From assembly GCA_029706075.1 (NCBI GenBank), contig JAINUG010000007.1:4600001-4664000 (forward strand): a stretch of DNA of 64,000 bases, read 5' to 3'. The notes beneath the pieces were generated by a model. The model was not told where the DNA came from. It ran no database searches and saw only the letters and a list, made by a program, of their open reading frames with translations. Shown in pieces: positions 48,541 to 59,491 of this stretch; the stretch's first letter is position 1, and the number at the start of each line of letters is the position of its first letter. A program made the translations under genes and the position numbers. The DNA comes from Aldrovandia affinis (lineage: Eukaryota; Chordata; Actinopteri; Notacanthiformes; Halosauridae).

Positions 48541-50176
48541 ATATATATATATTAAAAAAAGAAGAAGAGATGGAAATTGCATCGTGGAGAAAACAGTGAG
48601 TTTGTCAAAAATGTTGGACACGAGTCCCCTACGTGTCAGCAATTGGTGTTTTATTTTCATTTTATTTACCCTCCCACAAAACCAAGGCCCAAATACTAAG
48701 GTTTAAACCAAACCGTGTATCTGGAGAACCATTACACCTCTCCCCGATACACTTTCTTCAGTTCAGGTTTAACCCTACAAATGCCCTCAAGTCTTGGCAT
48801 ACCACACTGTGTGATCAATCGATACATTTGGGCATAAAGTGCCTCTCACCAATATCTGGCGAGATACGACAAAAAGATGCTTAATTCAAAGTAGTTCAGC
48901 CAAGGTTGCTGGTTTGTCTCAAAATGATCCCTCCAAAGCATACCCTACAGCGCCTTCCACTCCACTTTCAACAGAAGTCAAAACTGCCAAAAGAGTGGGC
49001 TGGACAAACTGCAATAAACCCACGGTCATCGCCTGTCTGTTTAACTGCCAGAGTTTCAAGGCTTAAAAAATGAAATATATGGTAGGCCTCAGGCTCAATG
49101 TTGCGCATAATATTTAGTCACCCTGGAGGAAAGAGGAGTCAATAAGAAACCGACTTTGCTGCAGTTCAAGAACATCACTACAGTCAGGCCTGAGAGGAAA
49201 AAACGTTGCGAAGGGAAACTCGATATTTGACAGGCTTACTGTAGCTCCAACGAGCCGTAAGTATATTCAAAGGTGACCTTGTTTTCCTGGGTTCAGGCAA
49301 AGCATGTTTTTAAATAAATAAATAAAGCATACATAGACAGATGTGATGACAACCAACAATAGAAGGAGAACGTGTGTAAATATTGCAGATACAGGTGCCA
49401 GATATTAGGAGCCCTCTAATATATTGTAACATTAACGCTTACTTATAAACAGAAAAATGCCGCAATAATTGGCAGAATAAGAAAAATGGCTGGTAGACTA
49501 CGCCACGCTGTGTCTGTCACAGGTCAACACTGGAAAGTGCACCGTTGCCATGCAAACTATCACAGAGATGTCTTCATTGGAATACAAAAAGGCTGCGTGT
49601 TGCACGGCATATAAAACCGCATAGAGAACGCTTATAACGTTAGCTACATTTATTATCGGATACAGCAGCATGACACAGCACATGCAGAAGACAAGAGGGG
49701 CTCCGGCCATCCGCAGCATAACCCCAGAGCACATTTAACGTTCAGCTAGAAAGCAAAGAAGTAGCGGACGGTCCCTTGAAGAAGTGCTAACTGCAGCGGT
49801 TTGGAGATGCCTGTGGCTTGGAAGACACGCGAGTATATCCTCTTAGCATTTTAGGACAAGCTCACGTAACACTAACCCACAATGATTGCCAAGGCTGTCC
49901 ATTCTAACATGCATCATGTGCGGCAGACACAAACACACAACCAAATCATTCACTGGGAAAGAAAAAAAAAGAAGATATATATATATATATAAACACATCA
50001 CGGTATAATCCGGATAACTCGTTGGATATTGCGTTCCATATTGCGCACAAAATCGATGCAACATCAGCATTTTTCCCCAATAAAAATCTCGAATTCCCTA
50101 ATGAAATAATGCTGTTGATGTTGCACTCGACTTTAGTCCATTTATATCGCAAGATAAAAGCATGTAATTGTCTTAC

Positions 50177-50271
50177 CTCTTGCCGAAAGTTTTTTTGTGT
50201 TAATAATTTTAGCAGCATATTCCTGACCAGTTGATTTTTTTACGCATCTCCTGACCACTGAAAAGGCACCC
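50177..50271 (-). CDS. camk2g: CaMKII gamma-like, exon 2 (glycine loop and ATP lysine)
   Basis: This is a 95-nt exon with a TACAG acceptor and a GTAAGA donor. It encodes the end of K22 through the first base of D54: [18 protein letters not shown], then [15 protein letters not shown]. It carries the glycine-rich nucleotide-binding loop (G21-x-G23-x-F25-S-V) and the ATP-binding lysine K43 in the AAK motif. RCVKK is the gamma form; delta has RCMKIP and beta RCVKLC. Reading frame and phase continue exactly from exon 1 and into exon 3. Confidence 0.96.
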
Positions 50272-51527
50272 CTGTATTCGAAAAAAAAGACAAGACAAAA
50301 ATTAAACAATGAAAAAATTGGTCTTTCCCCTTGTCAATAAAATACAGGTAATTATGTCTCTCTAACGCTCATACATATACAGGAAATGCAAATCGTTGCC
50401 AAAGTAGGCTCACGTTAAAATCTTAAAGTAGGAGGCATAAGCATGCGATGGATTACAACACAAAGAACATAATCCAGACTTTATGAGTCAACTAGTTAAA
50501 AACGGCACGAATTGCAAGGAAGAAGGTTGAGAGAAACAGCCTTATAATCGTGGGATGGCTACGAGTAGGGGATGGGGCTTGTGCTGTAGAAGGCCGGGCA
50601 AGTCAAAAAGAGGATGACAGGCACAGAATAACTGGATCATTAAAGACAAGAAAGCACTACTAAGAACAGACAGTTTGTAGAAGGTAATGTTAGCTAGCTC
50701 AACAGTTAGGTAGCTAACACTGGACTAAGATTATCTATTAAAAGTGAGATCAATCCCTTGGAAATGTGTCCCTCCATCAACTTGAAGCGTTTCCATTTTA
50801 ATCCATTTCAGATAGCTAGCTGAGTACATTATCGAATCGATTTGACTACAGTCAAGTGTAGGCGAATGTAACTAAAAAATATATATTATGAAAAAATATA
50901 CACATATCATGCACATAGCATGTAACGTTATCTAGGCTACTCTTGCTAGGCTGCAGATGAGACAGCTACATTTCCCGTTGAAGGCAGCAGCATTACTGCA
51001 CAGTTCGATACTATCTTAATAACTACCAGTAACGTTATCTTTACACAAATCTGCAGCCAAACTGCGTGGCGCTAAGCAAAACAACGCTAGCTTGTTACAT
51101 AAACGAAAAAGGCTCGATTAACAGTTTTTCCAATGAAAGATAATGTCAAACAAGCGCTACAAATGTTGCAACGTTATTCCTTATAGGTGTCTAGTAGCTA
51201 AGCGATGCAATATACCTAGCCAGCTACAATTAAACAACCAGAATCTACAGCGAGATAAACGCACAATTCAAGTATGCAAGACCATGTCGCTAGCTGATAT
51301 AATATCATATGCAAAAATATCTAGCTAGCTTGTACCTTCCTTGGTACCTAGCCACTTAGGCTAATATATGATGCACAACTGGATTCAATCAGTCCCTCGC
51401 TTGTGTTGCCTGTGTTTTTGCCATACAAAACCCCTTCCTTCTGTGCTGTCAACATCCAGATAGACAGGCACAGCGACATGCACAGCAGGTAAGTTTAAGG
51501 CAGAAGTACCACATCATTTTCACTTAC
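50272..51527 (-). other. Intron 1 of camk2g
   Basis: A 1.26-kb intron between coding exons 1 and 2. AT-rich, with many TAGCTAGC motifs and no recognised repeat or exon. Confidence 0.85.
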
Positions 51528-51592
51528 TTTCCGAGCTCTTCGTAGAGCTGATATTCATCTGTGAATCTGGTGGAGGTTACGATCGTAGCCAT
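51528..51592 (-). CDS. camk2g: CaMKII gamma-like, coding exon 1 (start codon)
   Basis: This exon encodes residues 1-21 plus two bases of K22: a start MATIVTSTRF, then the DEYQLYEELGK strand that opens the kinase N-lobe. The ATG at 51592 lies in a good initiation context (A at -3, G at +4). The exon ends in GGAAA followed by a GTAAGT donor, and its 65 nt equal the usual length of CaMKII coding exon 1. Gamma and beta proteins begin MATT; the Ile at position 4 and Ser at position 7 (usually Cys) are small differences. Confidence 0.95.
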
Positions 51593-51990
51593 GTTCCGAG
51601 GGGGGTATCGCCTCTCGTTTCGGTGACTTCTGCGCTCAGGTTTCTGGAAGAGAACCTTCCGAGTCTCATGCGCTCAGAGAGAAAGAGAAATAGAGACGGA
51701 AAGGGAGGGGACAGGGGGTGGAGGAGGTGGAGGAAAAAACGGCCAACAACGCGAGATTTTCTGGACCGGAGGTCGAAAGAATCGGATTTGTTGCTGCTGC
51801 ATTGGCACAGCGGCTGCAGCGTGTGTGCCAAGAAGTGGAGTGCTCTATGGCTCGTCCGGTGGCCGTAACCAAATGTCAGCAATTCCTCTGTTTATACCAA
51901 CATAACTTTTTAGATAGGCTATACAGTGGGCTGTTTTTAAGACGTGGCGTTATTCGGTGGTATAAAGTTTGTTTGCTAGCGAGATAAGGT
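51593..51990 (-). promoter_or_regulatory. 5' UTR and presumed promoter region of camk2g
   Basis: This is the sequence directly upstream of the start codon. It is richer in CpG and has a purine run on the plus strand (about 51665-51740), so it is pyrimidine-rich on the transcript strand. I see no clear TATA box at a sensible distance, which would fit the TATA-less promoters known for CaMKII genes. The transcription start cannot be placed from sequence, and an upstream non-coding exon is possible. Confidence 0.4.
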
Positions 51991-52132
51991 ACATTTGATA
52001 GCCATTGTTATTCAAGAGTAACTATGCGGAGCGAGCTTGCTTGATTACAGATAGTTTTGGATGCAGCATCAGTGTGTTTTATCATCTCTTCAAATGTTTT
52101 ATTTCAGTTAATAAATGAAGTGACGCCACCAA

Positions 52133-52189
<57 letters not shown>

Positions 52190-53184
52190 CTCCACTATTA
52201 TGGCTTTTGAGCTGCCAGACCCTTAAATAAGTGTTTGAGGTGTGTCAGCGTAACGGGAGCAGGCACTGGTAGGTTAGATCACTCAAATTGTCAGGCTCCC
52301 CTCGCTGTACTTTTTTGGATTGTTAGCTGCATCGTTGTTGCTTTGTTGCTGCAGCAGTTTATGGGGATCCTGAGTCCTGGCTGCAGGGAGTGGTGTGATG
52401 TTGCACCCCAACTCCCTGCCAGACACTGGGGAATCTACCAGTGTGAAACACTCCAAAGAGTGTTAGATAAGCAGCAGCCAAATCAACTGTAATATCTGAC
52501 CTTTAAAAGACCTCAGCTCTTTGTTCTGTTGGTATCTCCGGAGTTGGTACACATGAAGTTTTGTTGTTGGGTTAATATATTGACAAAGGTTTCAGAAAAG
52601 TACTTTGCACAATGGGCATCCTGTCAGACATTGGCCTGGAAGTCTGGAATCATTGTTAGCTGACCTCGCATGCAATTTTCTCTTACCTCTTTTGCACCAA
52701 AATACTTGAGAAGGTTTTAATCAGCAACACCTGTCCAAATGACAGACATGCTCTCTCAACCAGCAAACCAGTCTACAGTATCAAAAATGGTGGCTAATAG
52801 TGTTTTTATTTTTTTTTAGAGGAGGCTGTACTGTAGCTGATATGTTGATTTGAAAGTTGTGAAAAAAAGAATCCATCGCAAGGTGGTGTATACAGCTAAA
52901 GTGCTGGTTCTTGATGTATTGATGCACCTCATAGTCCAGAATTCAGTCCTGCCTGTGCCAGTGCTGGCTCTGGTCTGGAGTCCTGTGGGGTGACACAGAA
53001 TTGGCCATAACGTTACCCAGGAAGGGACTGTTTCAGCTGTCAGGGTACCCCCACCTCATCTCACATGAACACAAGGTTGAACAGGTACCTGCTGGTCTGC
53101 CTGCAACAGTTGCGCAGTTCTTCAGCACAATGGCTGCGCAGTTCAGCTGGCGGACTGCAGAGTGGAAAGAAGCAGCTGAATGTA
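51991..53184. other. Upstream intergenic DNA with a (TA)n tract and a SINE head scrap
   Basis: Holds a pure (TA)n tract at about 52137-52189. At 52925-53000 is a stretch (GCCTGTGCCAGTGCTGGCTC) shared with 57460-57495 that looks like a SINE body. No gene seen. Confidence 0.6.
52137..52189. repeat. (TA)n microsatellite
   Basis: About 52 bp of pure TA. Confidence 0.97.
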
Positions 53185-53666
53185 CAGGTAACTGCCAAAA
53201 TAAAGGAAACCCTTGAGTAAATGAAGGGTTCTGGCGGCTCTGTTATGATGTGGGGTGCATTTTCCTGCCATGGTTTAGGCCACTCAACCTCACCTAGAGT
53301 GATCACCTTCATCCTACGGTGAAGAATTTCTATCCTGTCTCTTGCAGGATGACAATACCCCCATCCACAGGACACGAGTGGTCACTGAATGGTTTGATGA
53401 ACATGAAAACTATGTAAACCATATGCCATGGCTGTCTCAGTCACCAGGCATGGCATAACTCAATCCAATGGAACACAGCCTTTTCTACCACCATCAACAA
53501 AAGGCCAAATGATGGAATTTCTCGTAGAAGCATGGTGTTGCATTCTTCTTGATTTCCAGACACTTGTAGAATCTATGCCAAGGCACATTGAAGCTGTTCC
53601 GATGGCTCATGGTGGCCCAACACTCCATTAAACCACTTTATGTTTGTTTTTCCTTTATTTCACCTG
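53185..53666 (+). mobile_element. Tc1-like non-autonomous transposon with TA duplication
   Basis: A 482-bp element between TA dinucleotides (53183-53184 and 53667-53668). The ends are CAGGTAACTGCC AAAATAAAGG and CCTTTATTTCACCTG, imperfect inverted repeats. Broken frames inside match the second half of a Tc1-type transposase: a VMMWG.FS.HG block (about 53238), DDNTPIHRTRV (about 53352) and LSQSP (about 53431). Most of the transposase is missing and the rest has stops. The same family left an end fragment at 16561. Confidence 0.78.
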
Positions 53667-54105
53667 TATGTGTTTCTGGGGACATGCAGGTTAGTCTGCT
53701 TCCTTCCATAATGACAGAGGATGTTGCAGTAATGAGATTACCTTACAATTTAGTGCTCATCCTCTTAAATTGTTTTATCCCACCGGCAACTAAAGTTGCC
53801 GAAGTCTCTACCTCTCTTTTTCCGTCTGTGAATATTTTTTGGAGGACTATAGATGTTTTAAAAACAACAGGCATGCAAGTAGTCAACCTTAGGAAGGGCC
53901 TGAAACAACTTCCGGAAAAATGCACTTCATGTTGAGGTGTTTACTTCCTGCTACGATTTCTGGGCGTTATGGCAGAGGCGAAGCTTCCAAATAAAAGGTA
54001 AAATTGAAGTATTTAACAAGTATTTTTTGGTGATGTTTTTGTAGTTTCCTATTAAGCAACGTCTCTAGTAACAGCCAATATAAAGACATCTTATTCGATA
54101 TTTTT

Positions 54106-55957
54106 TTGTATATTTACTCGGAAATGCACCTGGCAACTAAAGTGGCCGGTAGGCGAATCCCTTTCAAGAAAAATGCTCTTGACACAGACTGTGACAGTGA
54201 TGGCTCTGACAATGACACAAGTGGTGATTTCAAACGCCTGCCATCAAGGTTGCTCAAGGGACAAGGATCAACCCATGCCATTGAGGTTTTATTACCTTTA
54301 GTTCCAGGTACTGAGCCAAATATTGATGAAGTACTTACAGAGCCAGATATTGATGAGGTACATACAGAGCCAGGTACTGATACAGAATCTCATGTAACTG
54401 AAGAGAATGTGTCTACACAGTCAGAAGAGATAGTCCATGCTGCAGACAATGATGAATCCTGTCCACCAACCAAAAAGAAGTGCACATTGCAAGCAACCAA
54501 AAACAAAGACCAGAAATTCATAGTACCAAAGGAGAAGTTTAGTGGTTGTCACATTCCTCCCTTTAAACCTAAAACAACGAACCCCATTGTAACCTCAAAT
54601 GATCCTGCTGAGATTTTTCTCATATTTTACCCCAAATCTCTGCGCGATATTACCCTTGAAATGTTGAATATGTATGCTGCACAGAAGGGTAAAACCTCAC
54701 TAAATCTGGGGGAAGATGAGCTGCTCACATTCTATGGCTTACTTTTGACCTCTGGTTATAACTCTGTTCCGCGTCAACGTCTTCTCTGGTCAGAAGATGA
54801 AGATCTCTCCAATGCCAGAATAAAAGCAGCCATGCGCAGAAACAGGTTCGATGACATCATGGCTTCTGTACATGTGGTGGACAACACCAAAAGTACAGAT
54901 GACCCTTTTTTCAAGGTACATCTAATTTTTGAGGAGTTCAACAAAATCAGTGCCAATTGTTGAACATCTGTCTGTGGATGAGATGATGATCGAGTATTTC
55001 AGCAGACATGGATGCAAGCAGTTTATCAAGGGAAAGCCAATACGCTTTGGCTACAAGATATGGAGCCTTGCATCATCATCCGGCTTTGTCTATCAGATGG
55101 AGCCACATGCAGGGACCTACACATGACTGGCTGAAACTGGCCTGGGTCAAGGACCGAGTGTTGTTCTTGGCTTGGCTGAGAGAGCTAATGTCCCACCTGG
55201 ATGCAGATTTTATCATGATAATCTCTTTACAAGCTTGTCATTGATTGATGAGATGTGCAAGAGGGGCTATGGAAGCTGTGGCACACTCCGTGAAAACTGT
55301 CTCTTTGGTGTTCCGCTGACACCAGCTCTGAGATTCAAGAGAAGGGAGACAGGGGAATCTGAATTCCTTGTTGAAAAAGGAACATTTCTTGTGAGATGGA
55401 ATGACAACAGTGTGGTTACTGTCGTGACAAACATGGAAACAGTGTCAAACTCAACGGTCAATGTACAAAGATGGAACAAAAAGAAACATGCCATGACAAT
55501 TCTACCCCAGCCAACATGCATTAGCCAGTATAACATGCATATGGGAGGTGTTGATTTACATGACCAATGTGTGGCACGTTACAGGATCAGTATCTGATCC
55601 AAAAAGTGGTGGTGGCCAATCTACAGCTGGGCACTGAACAGTGCAATGGTCAACAGTTGGTACTATTATCGGTCAGTCTTGAAGGGAGAAGAAGACCTGC
55701 TGTGCTTTCAGAGACGAGTTGCCCAGAGTCTTCTGCAACGCCATGGGGAAAAGCCACGTGGGCATGGAAGGAGGTTAAGTTTTGCACTGCAGATAATTGA
55801 TGCTGGGAAATTCGACAACATCAAGCACTGGCCAACAAAAACAGGGAGAAAGTACCAGAGGTACCGAAAGTGTGGTGGGCGCACTTCTATTGCATGCGAG
55901 CAATGTGATGTTCCATTACACGTTGAATGTTTCAAGGATTTCAACACTCCAATCTGA
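54106..55957 (+). pseudogene. piggyBac transposase pseudogene
   Basis: The frame 54106-54963 starts with an acidic region and continues into the piggyBac DDE domain (DELLTFYGLLLTSGYNSVPR; LWSEDEDLSNARI). A one-base shift near 54945-54955 moves the reading to another frame, which holds LSVDEMMIEYFS, FYHDNLFTSLSL and YNMHMGGVDLHDQ. These carry the three acidic positions expected of the family. In-frame TGA stops lie at 55124 and 55595. The C-terminus (about 55860-55930) keeps the Cys-rich finger pattern CGG..ACEQCD..LHVEC. Otherwise it is complete, so inactivation is recent. A small upstream exon starting at 53971 is possible. Element ends were not found. Confidence 0.85.
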
Positions 55958-56443
55958 AACTGGGAAAGTATAAAGACTGCACAATACATGTTCAAATGGA
56001 TGATCTAATGACCCAGCTGTTGACTTGTTGTAACAGTTTATTAATTTCTGAGTTTATTTTATCACAGTACACAGTACATGAAAAACATGATCCGTTTAAT
56101 AAAAATGGTAATGTTCTGTCTGTTTTCAGGACAAAATAGTTTAATATATTTGAATTATTTTTACCTGAAAGATGAATTCATAGGTGTTTTAAATGGTTTT
56201 CTAATGTTTAAGAATATTGTTCTTTCATTTTGAACAGGATTACCCCTGATATGGGTTGTGTTCCATAAAATTAGACGTTTTATGACTGGTATTCAGTTTA
56301 TCCATGTTATTTGCAATGTTTTCTCGAGAACAGTTGGGCTCTTAAATGACTTCATATCATGTATTTGATAAAGTTTTCATTGATAAAAGATGACACAATG
56401 TGCCTAAGACTCTCATTTTCACTCTCATTTTTCAACAAAATAC

Positions 56444-57014
56444 TGTGGTGTCCCCAGGGGTTGGACGACACACACAAACCTTGCAGAGGGCATAGGCAAG
56501 TTTAAGAACACAGAGGAGGCAGTATTAAAAAACAAAACAATGATTTATTAAACTAATAATCTTCTTGACAAACACTACACAAAACAAAGGGCGGGGGAAT
56601 ACAAATACAAAGTCCGCAATCTTTATCTCGTTGTCAGTGTCCAAAATCCAATTCCGTAATCCAGGTCAATTCCGTAATCCAGTCCGTAGTCAATCCAAAG
56701 GGGGTCCTCAAACAATCCAATTTCATACACAAAAAAACCTCCAAAACACTTTCAAATCCTGGCTGGTCAAAGACTTCACAGGTTCTCCAATACACTCACC
56801 AACTCCTTTCCAAACACATACCTACTCCTCGCAAAGTGTGATTGGAATCATCCCTTTAAATAGGCCTCCACATGGCCTTCAGCTGTCCGTAGGTCCCATT
56901 GCCTTTACTCCGTTCAGGTGTTACTGTGGCCTGCTGGGAAATGTAGTATTTTCAGGCTTCCATGTGTTAGAGGCCAGGCAGCCATTTCCTTGTGCAGCCG
57001 CTTGGGCTGCCACA
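56444..57014 (-). mobile_element. Solo LTR of a retroelement
   Basis: A 571-bp stretch begins TGTGGTGTCC and ends GGCTGCCACA on the plus strand, bracketed by ATAC at 56440-56443 and 57015-57018. Read on the minus strand it starts TGTGGCAGCC, has a TATA-like CCTATTTAAAGGG in the middle (about 56850) and an AATAAA-type signal (about 56540), and ends GGGACACCACA. That order (promoter, then polyadenylation signal) is that of an LTR. No internal region or second LTR is nearby. The family is unknown. Confidence 0.72.
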
Positions 57015-57176
57015 ATACACTATAACATTGCATAGGGGTTCTTAAAGTGGCCCTACATTCAAATCATCATTGCTTCAGAAAAAAAAATTGTGAAAAAAAA
57101 CTGCACAACATGTTTATATGGAAGGTTGTTAAAATGATCATATATTAGAAATCTCTGGGAAAAATGTGGCCATTAA

Positions 57177-57397
57177 CCCATTAAGACCTGGAGTGACGTT
57201 TAGGTCGTATCGATTTTGCGATTAATGAAATGCGCTGTGATTCGCTGAAATAGGACGTGGGGAAATGAAGTGCACGTTGGTGTCGGCTTTTTTTTTTGAA
57301 ATTTTTTCCAGAAAACCCTCAGGTTTTAAGAGGTTGTGTAGAATAATTGCTTAGGTTTTAATAGGCGTTTTTAGCAGGCATTTTAGGTCTGAATGGG
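57177..57397. mobile_element. piggyBac-type MITE with TTAA duplication
   Basis: A 221-bp element between TTAA tetramers (57173-57176 and 57398-57401). The ends CCCATTAAGACCT and AGGTCTGAATGGG are near-perfect inverted repeats. TTAA targets are the hallmark of piggyBac. It lies 1.2 kb from the transposase pseudogene, but whether the two share a family cannot be shown here. A second ATGGGTTAA directly follows the right end. Confidence 0.82.
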
Positions 57398-57409
57398 TTA
57401 ATGGGTTAA

Positions 57410-57595
57410 GGTACTGTTCTAGTGTGTGGATGGGCCACACAGTCTTGCACTAAATCTGGACCATGCCAGTGCCAGTGCTGGCTGTGGCTGGAAGCCCCAT
57501 AGGGTAGTGTTACATATACTGAAAAATGTATGCAATCACTACTGTAAGTCGCTTTGGATAAAAGCGTCTGCTAAATGGCATATATTATTATTATA
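57410..57595 (+). mobile_element. SINE copy, plus strand
   Basis: GCCAGTGCCAGTGCTGGCTG, then GAAGCCCCATAGGG and the tail TAAGTCGCTTTGGATAAAAG (about 57544), ending in TATTATTATTA. The head is decayed. Confidence 0.7.
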
Positions 57596-57799
57596 TTTGT
57601 TACCCTCTGGCCAATCGGGCACCCATAGTCTGCATGCACAATTTGCAAACAACCTGTCCTGAAATTATGAGGCAAAAATCTAATTATGGAATCCAACCAG
57701 AGGTGATCTGCATGTTTGTGTGACAAAATTCCTTAACATTTGTATTTATTTGTATTTTTAATAATAAATTAACTAATAACGAATTTAACTAAATTGACC

Positions 57800-57950
57800 T
57801 GTTGTATTTGTACCTCTGGCGGAAGCACAGTACTTGCCCCGAGTCGCTTCAGTAAAAACATATCCACCCCTATGAATGCATAGGACAGTGTGTGTAAAAT
57901 GAGCACTGCAAGTCATTCTGGATAAAGATGTTTGCTCAGTAAACAATATC
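57800..57950 (+). mobile_element. SINE fragment, plus strand, diverged
   Basis: CTTCAGTAAAAACATATCCA and AAGTCATTCTGGATAAAGAT match the middle and tail of the 21990-22185 family. Confidence 0.55.
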
Positions 57951-59440
57951 AAACTGATATCACGTGTAATTACGGTTGGCATGAATTTTACAACAACCGT
58001 GGAGGCAATAAGGGCTGTATAGATTAAGTCGTCTGACATTTAAAGGCACTCGGGCTGCCCGCAGGGCTCCACGTGCCGTAGTTCACGTTGTGCTCATCAA
58101 TGGGGCAGTTAAGCCAGCAAAATTGAAGGGCTGCTAAATGACCGATCATGGTACCGATCGCACAGCTGTATTAGCCTCAGGATTAGAACTGCACTCAGAT
58201 AAAGATGCGGCCCTCAAAGTAAACATGCGCTGCGGTCAGTGCTCAAGCTGGAATGCTGGCTTCACAGAGAGGTTGGGCAGGAGCTGTGGGTTGCTTTGGA
58301 GCTCTTTGAGGAGAGTTTGGGTGCAGTAGCAGTGGGGGTTGTGTTGTAACTCGTTGGGCAGAGCTGGTGTAGGAGAGGGGGTTGTGTTATAACTCGTGGG
58401 GGAGAGCTGGTGTAGGAGCAGGGGCTGCATTGGAGCTCTTTGCAGGGAGTGGGGTAGGAGCAATTGGTTGTGATGGAGCTCTTTTCACTGGGTTAAAGGG
58501 GGATGAAGCTTAGTTGTATGGATAATTCCTGACCCTGGGGGCTGGTTTTCTCCTCTGTAGTTGACTGCCGCTTCTGCCTCCATCAAAATGTCATGCAACC
58601 AGCTTAATATGCACCTCCCTCATTCATTCAGGTGCTCACTCTCTCAGTCCTTCTGTCGGTCCCCTCCCTCGCTTCTTTTCCTAAATTCCCTGGAGAAAAG
58701 GGCTGTTGTAGGGGTCAAATTAAATCAAACAAGGTCAGGAGGCGCACCCTCCCCCTTCCAGTCCCATGATTAGACACTCACTCAGGACTCCCTGCATTTC
58801 TCTGTAAAAAATGGTGGATGTGATTTTTTTTAACCAATCTCCACCCCTGATTTTTTCCTTTCTCCCAGTTGTTAATGCTCAGTCATATTCCTGGGCCTTT
58901 CTCATTGCTCCACTATCCTTCATTGATTTGGGAGAACACAAACAATCATGCGCTCCCCTCCAAAGCATGTGTCCACTTCATGTGCAGTTGGTGCAGGCAG
59001 ACTGCAGGTATCCCGTTTGACCAGAGGAGTCGCTGTTGTACAATGAGACCAACTAATGACAAACCCCCCGAATGACACCCTCTCTCTCTGGGTGATGCTA
59101 CGATTGGTCATGCGTTGATCTGTGGGGCTGCAGGCCACTGTCAGGTTGGCATTGGCACAGTCAGGATTTGATAGAAAACCATGTGGCAAGTCACTCACTG
59201 GGGCCCAGTGTTTCAGCAGTACGAGCCCCATGCTCCTGTGGTTTCTGAGATTTCTGTGAAGGATGCCTATTATATCCACATCTGGCACACAAGGTAGATG
59301 TTTGTTTATGCATGAGCTACTAATGATATACATGAGCAAGAAAAGTACCTTTGAGGGATGAATAAGAGCTGTTAAAGGCACATTCAGGCCAGCACTTTAC
59401 AGGATAGAAAGATTCACTTTCCTGTCCAATCAGAGGTCAG
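57951..59440. other. Intergenic stretch without recognised gene
   Basis: Apart from the minisatellite at 58270-58480, no gene or known repeat. The 153-aa minus frame at 58920-59381 has no recognisable domain. Confidence 0.5.
58270..58480. repeat. Degenerate minisatellite, unit about 50 bp
   Basis: GGGTTGTGTTGTAACTCG, GGGTTGTGTTATAACTCG and related lines, with AGCTGGTGTAGGAG between, recur four to five times with decay at both ends. Confidence 0.75.
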
Positions 59441-59491
59441 GTCAGAGGAAGACGACAGCTTTCACGCAGCCTCTCCTGTGAGTAGTGAGAA

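Noticed and set aside
58920..59381. 153-aa minus-strand frame upstream of the LINE
   Set aside because: No domain, signal or repeat match recognised; length is within chance for this base composition.
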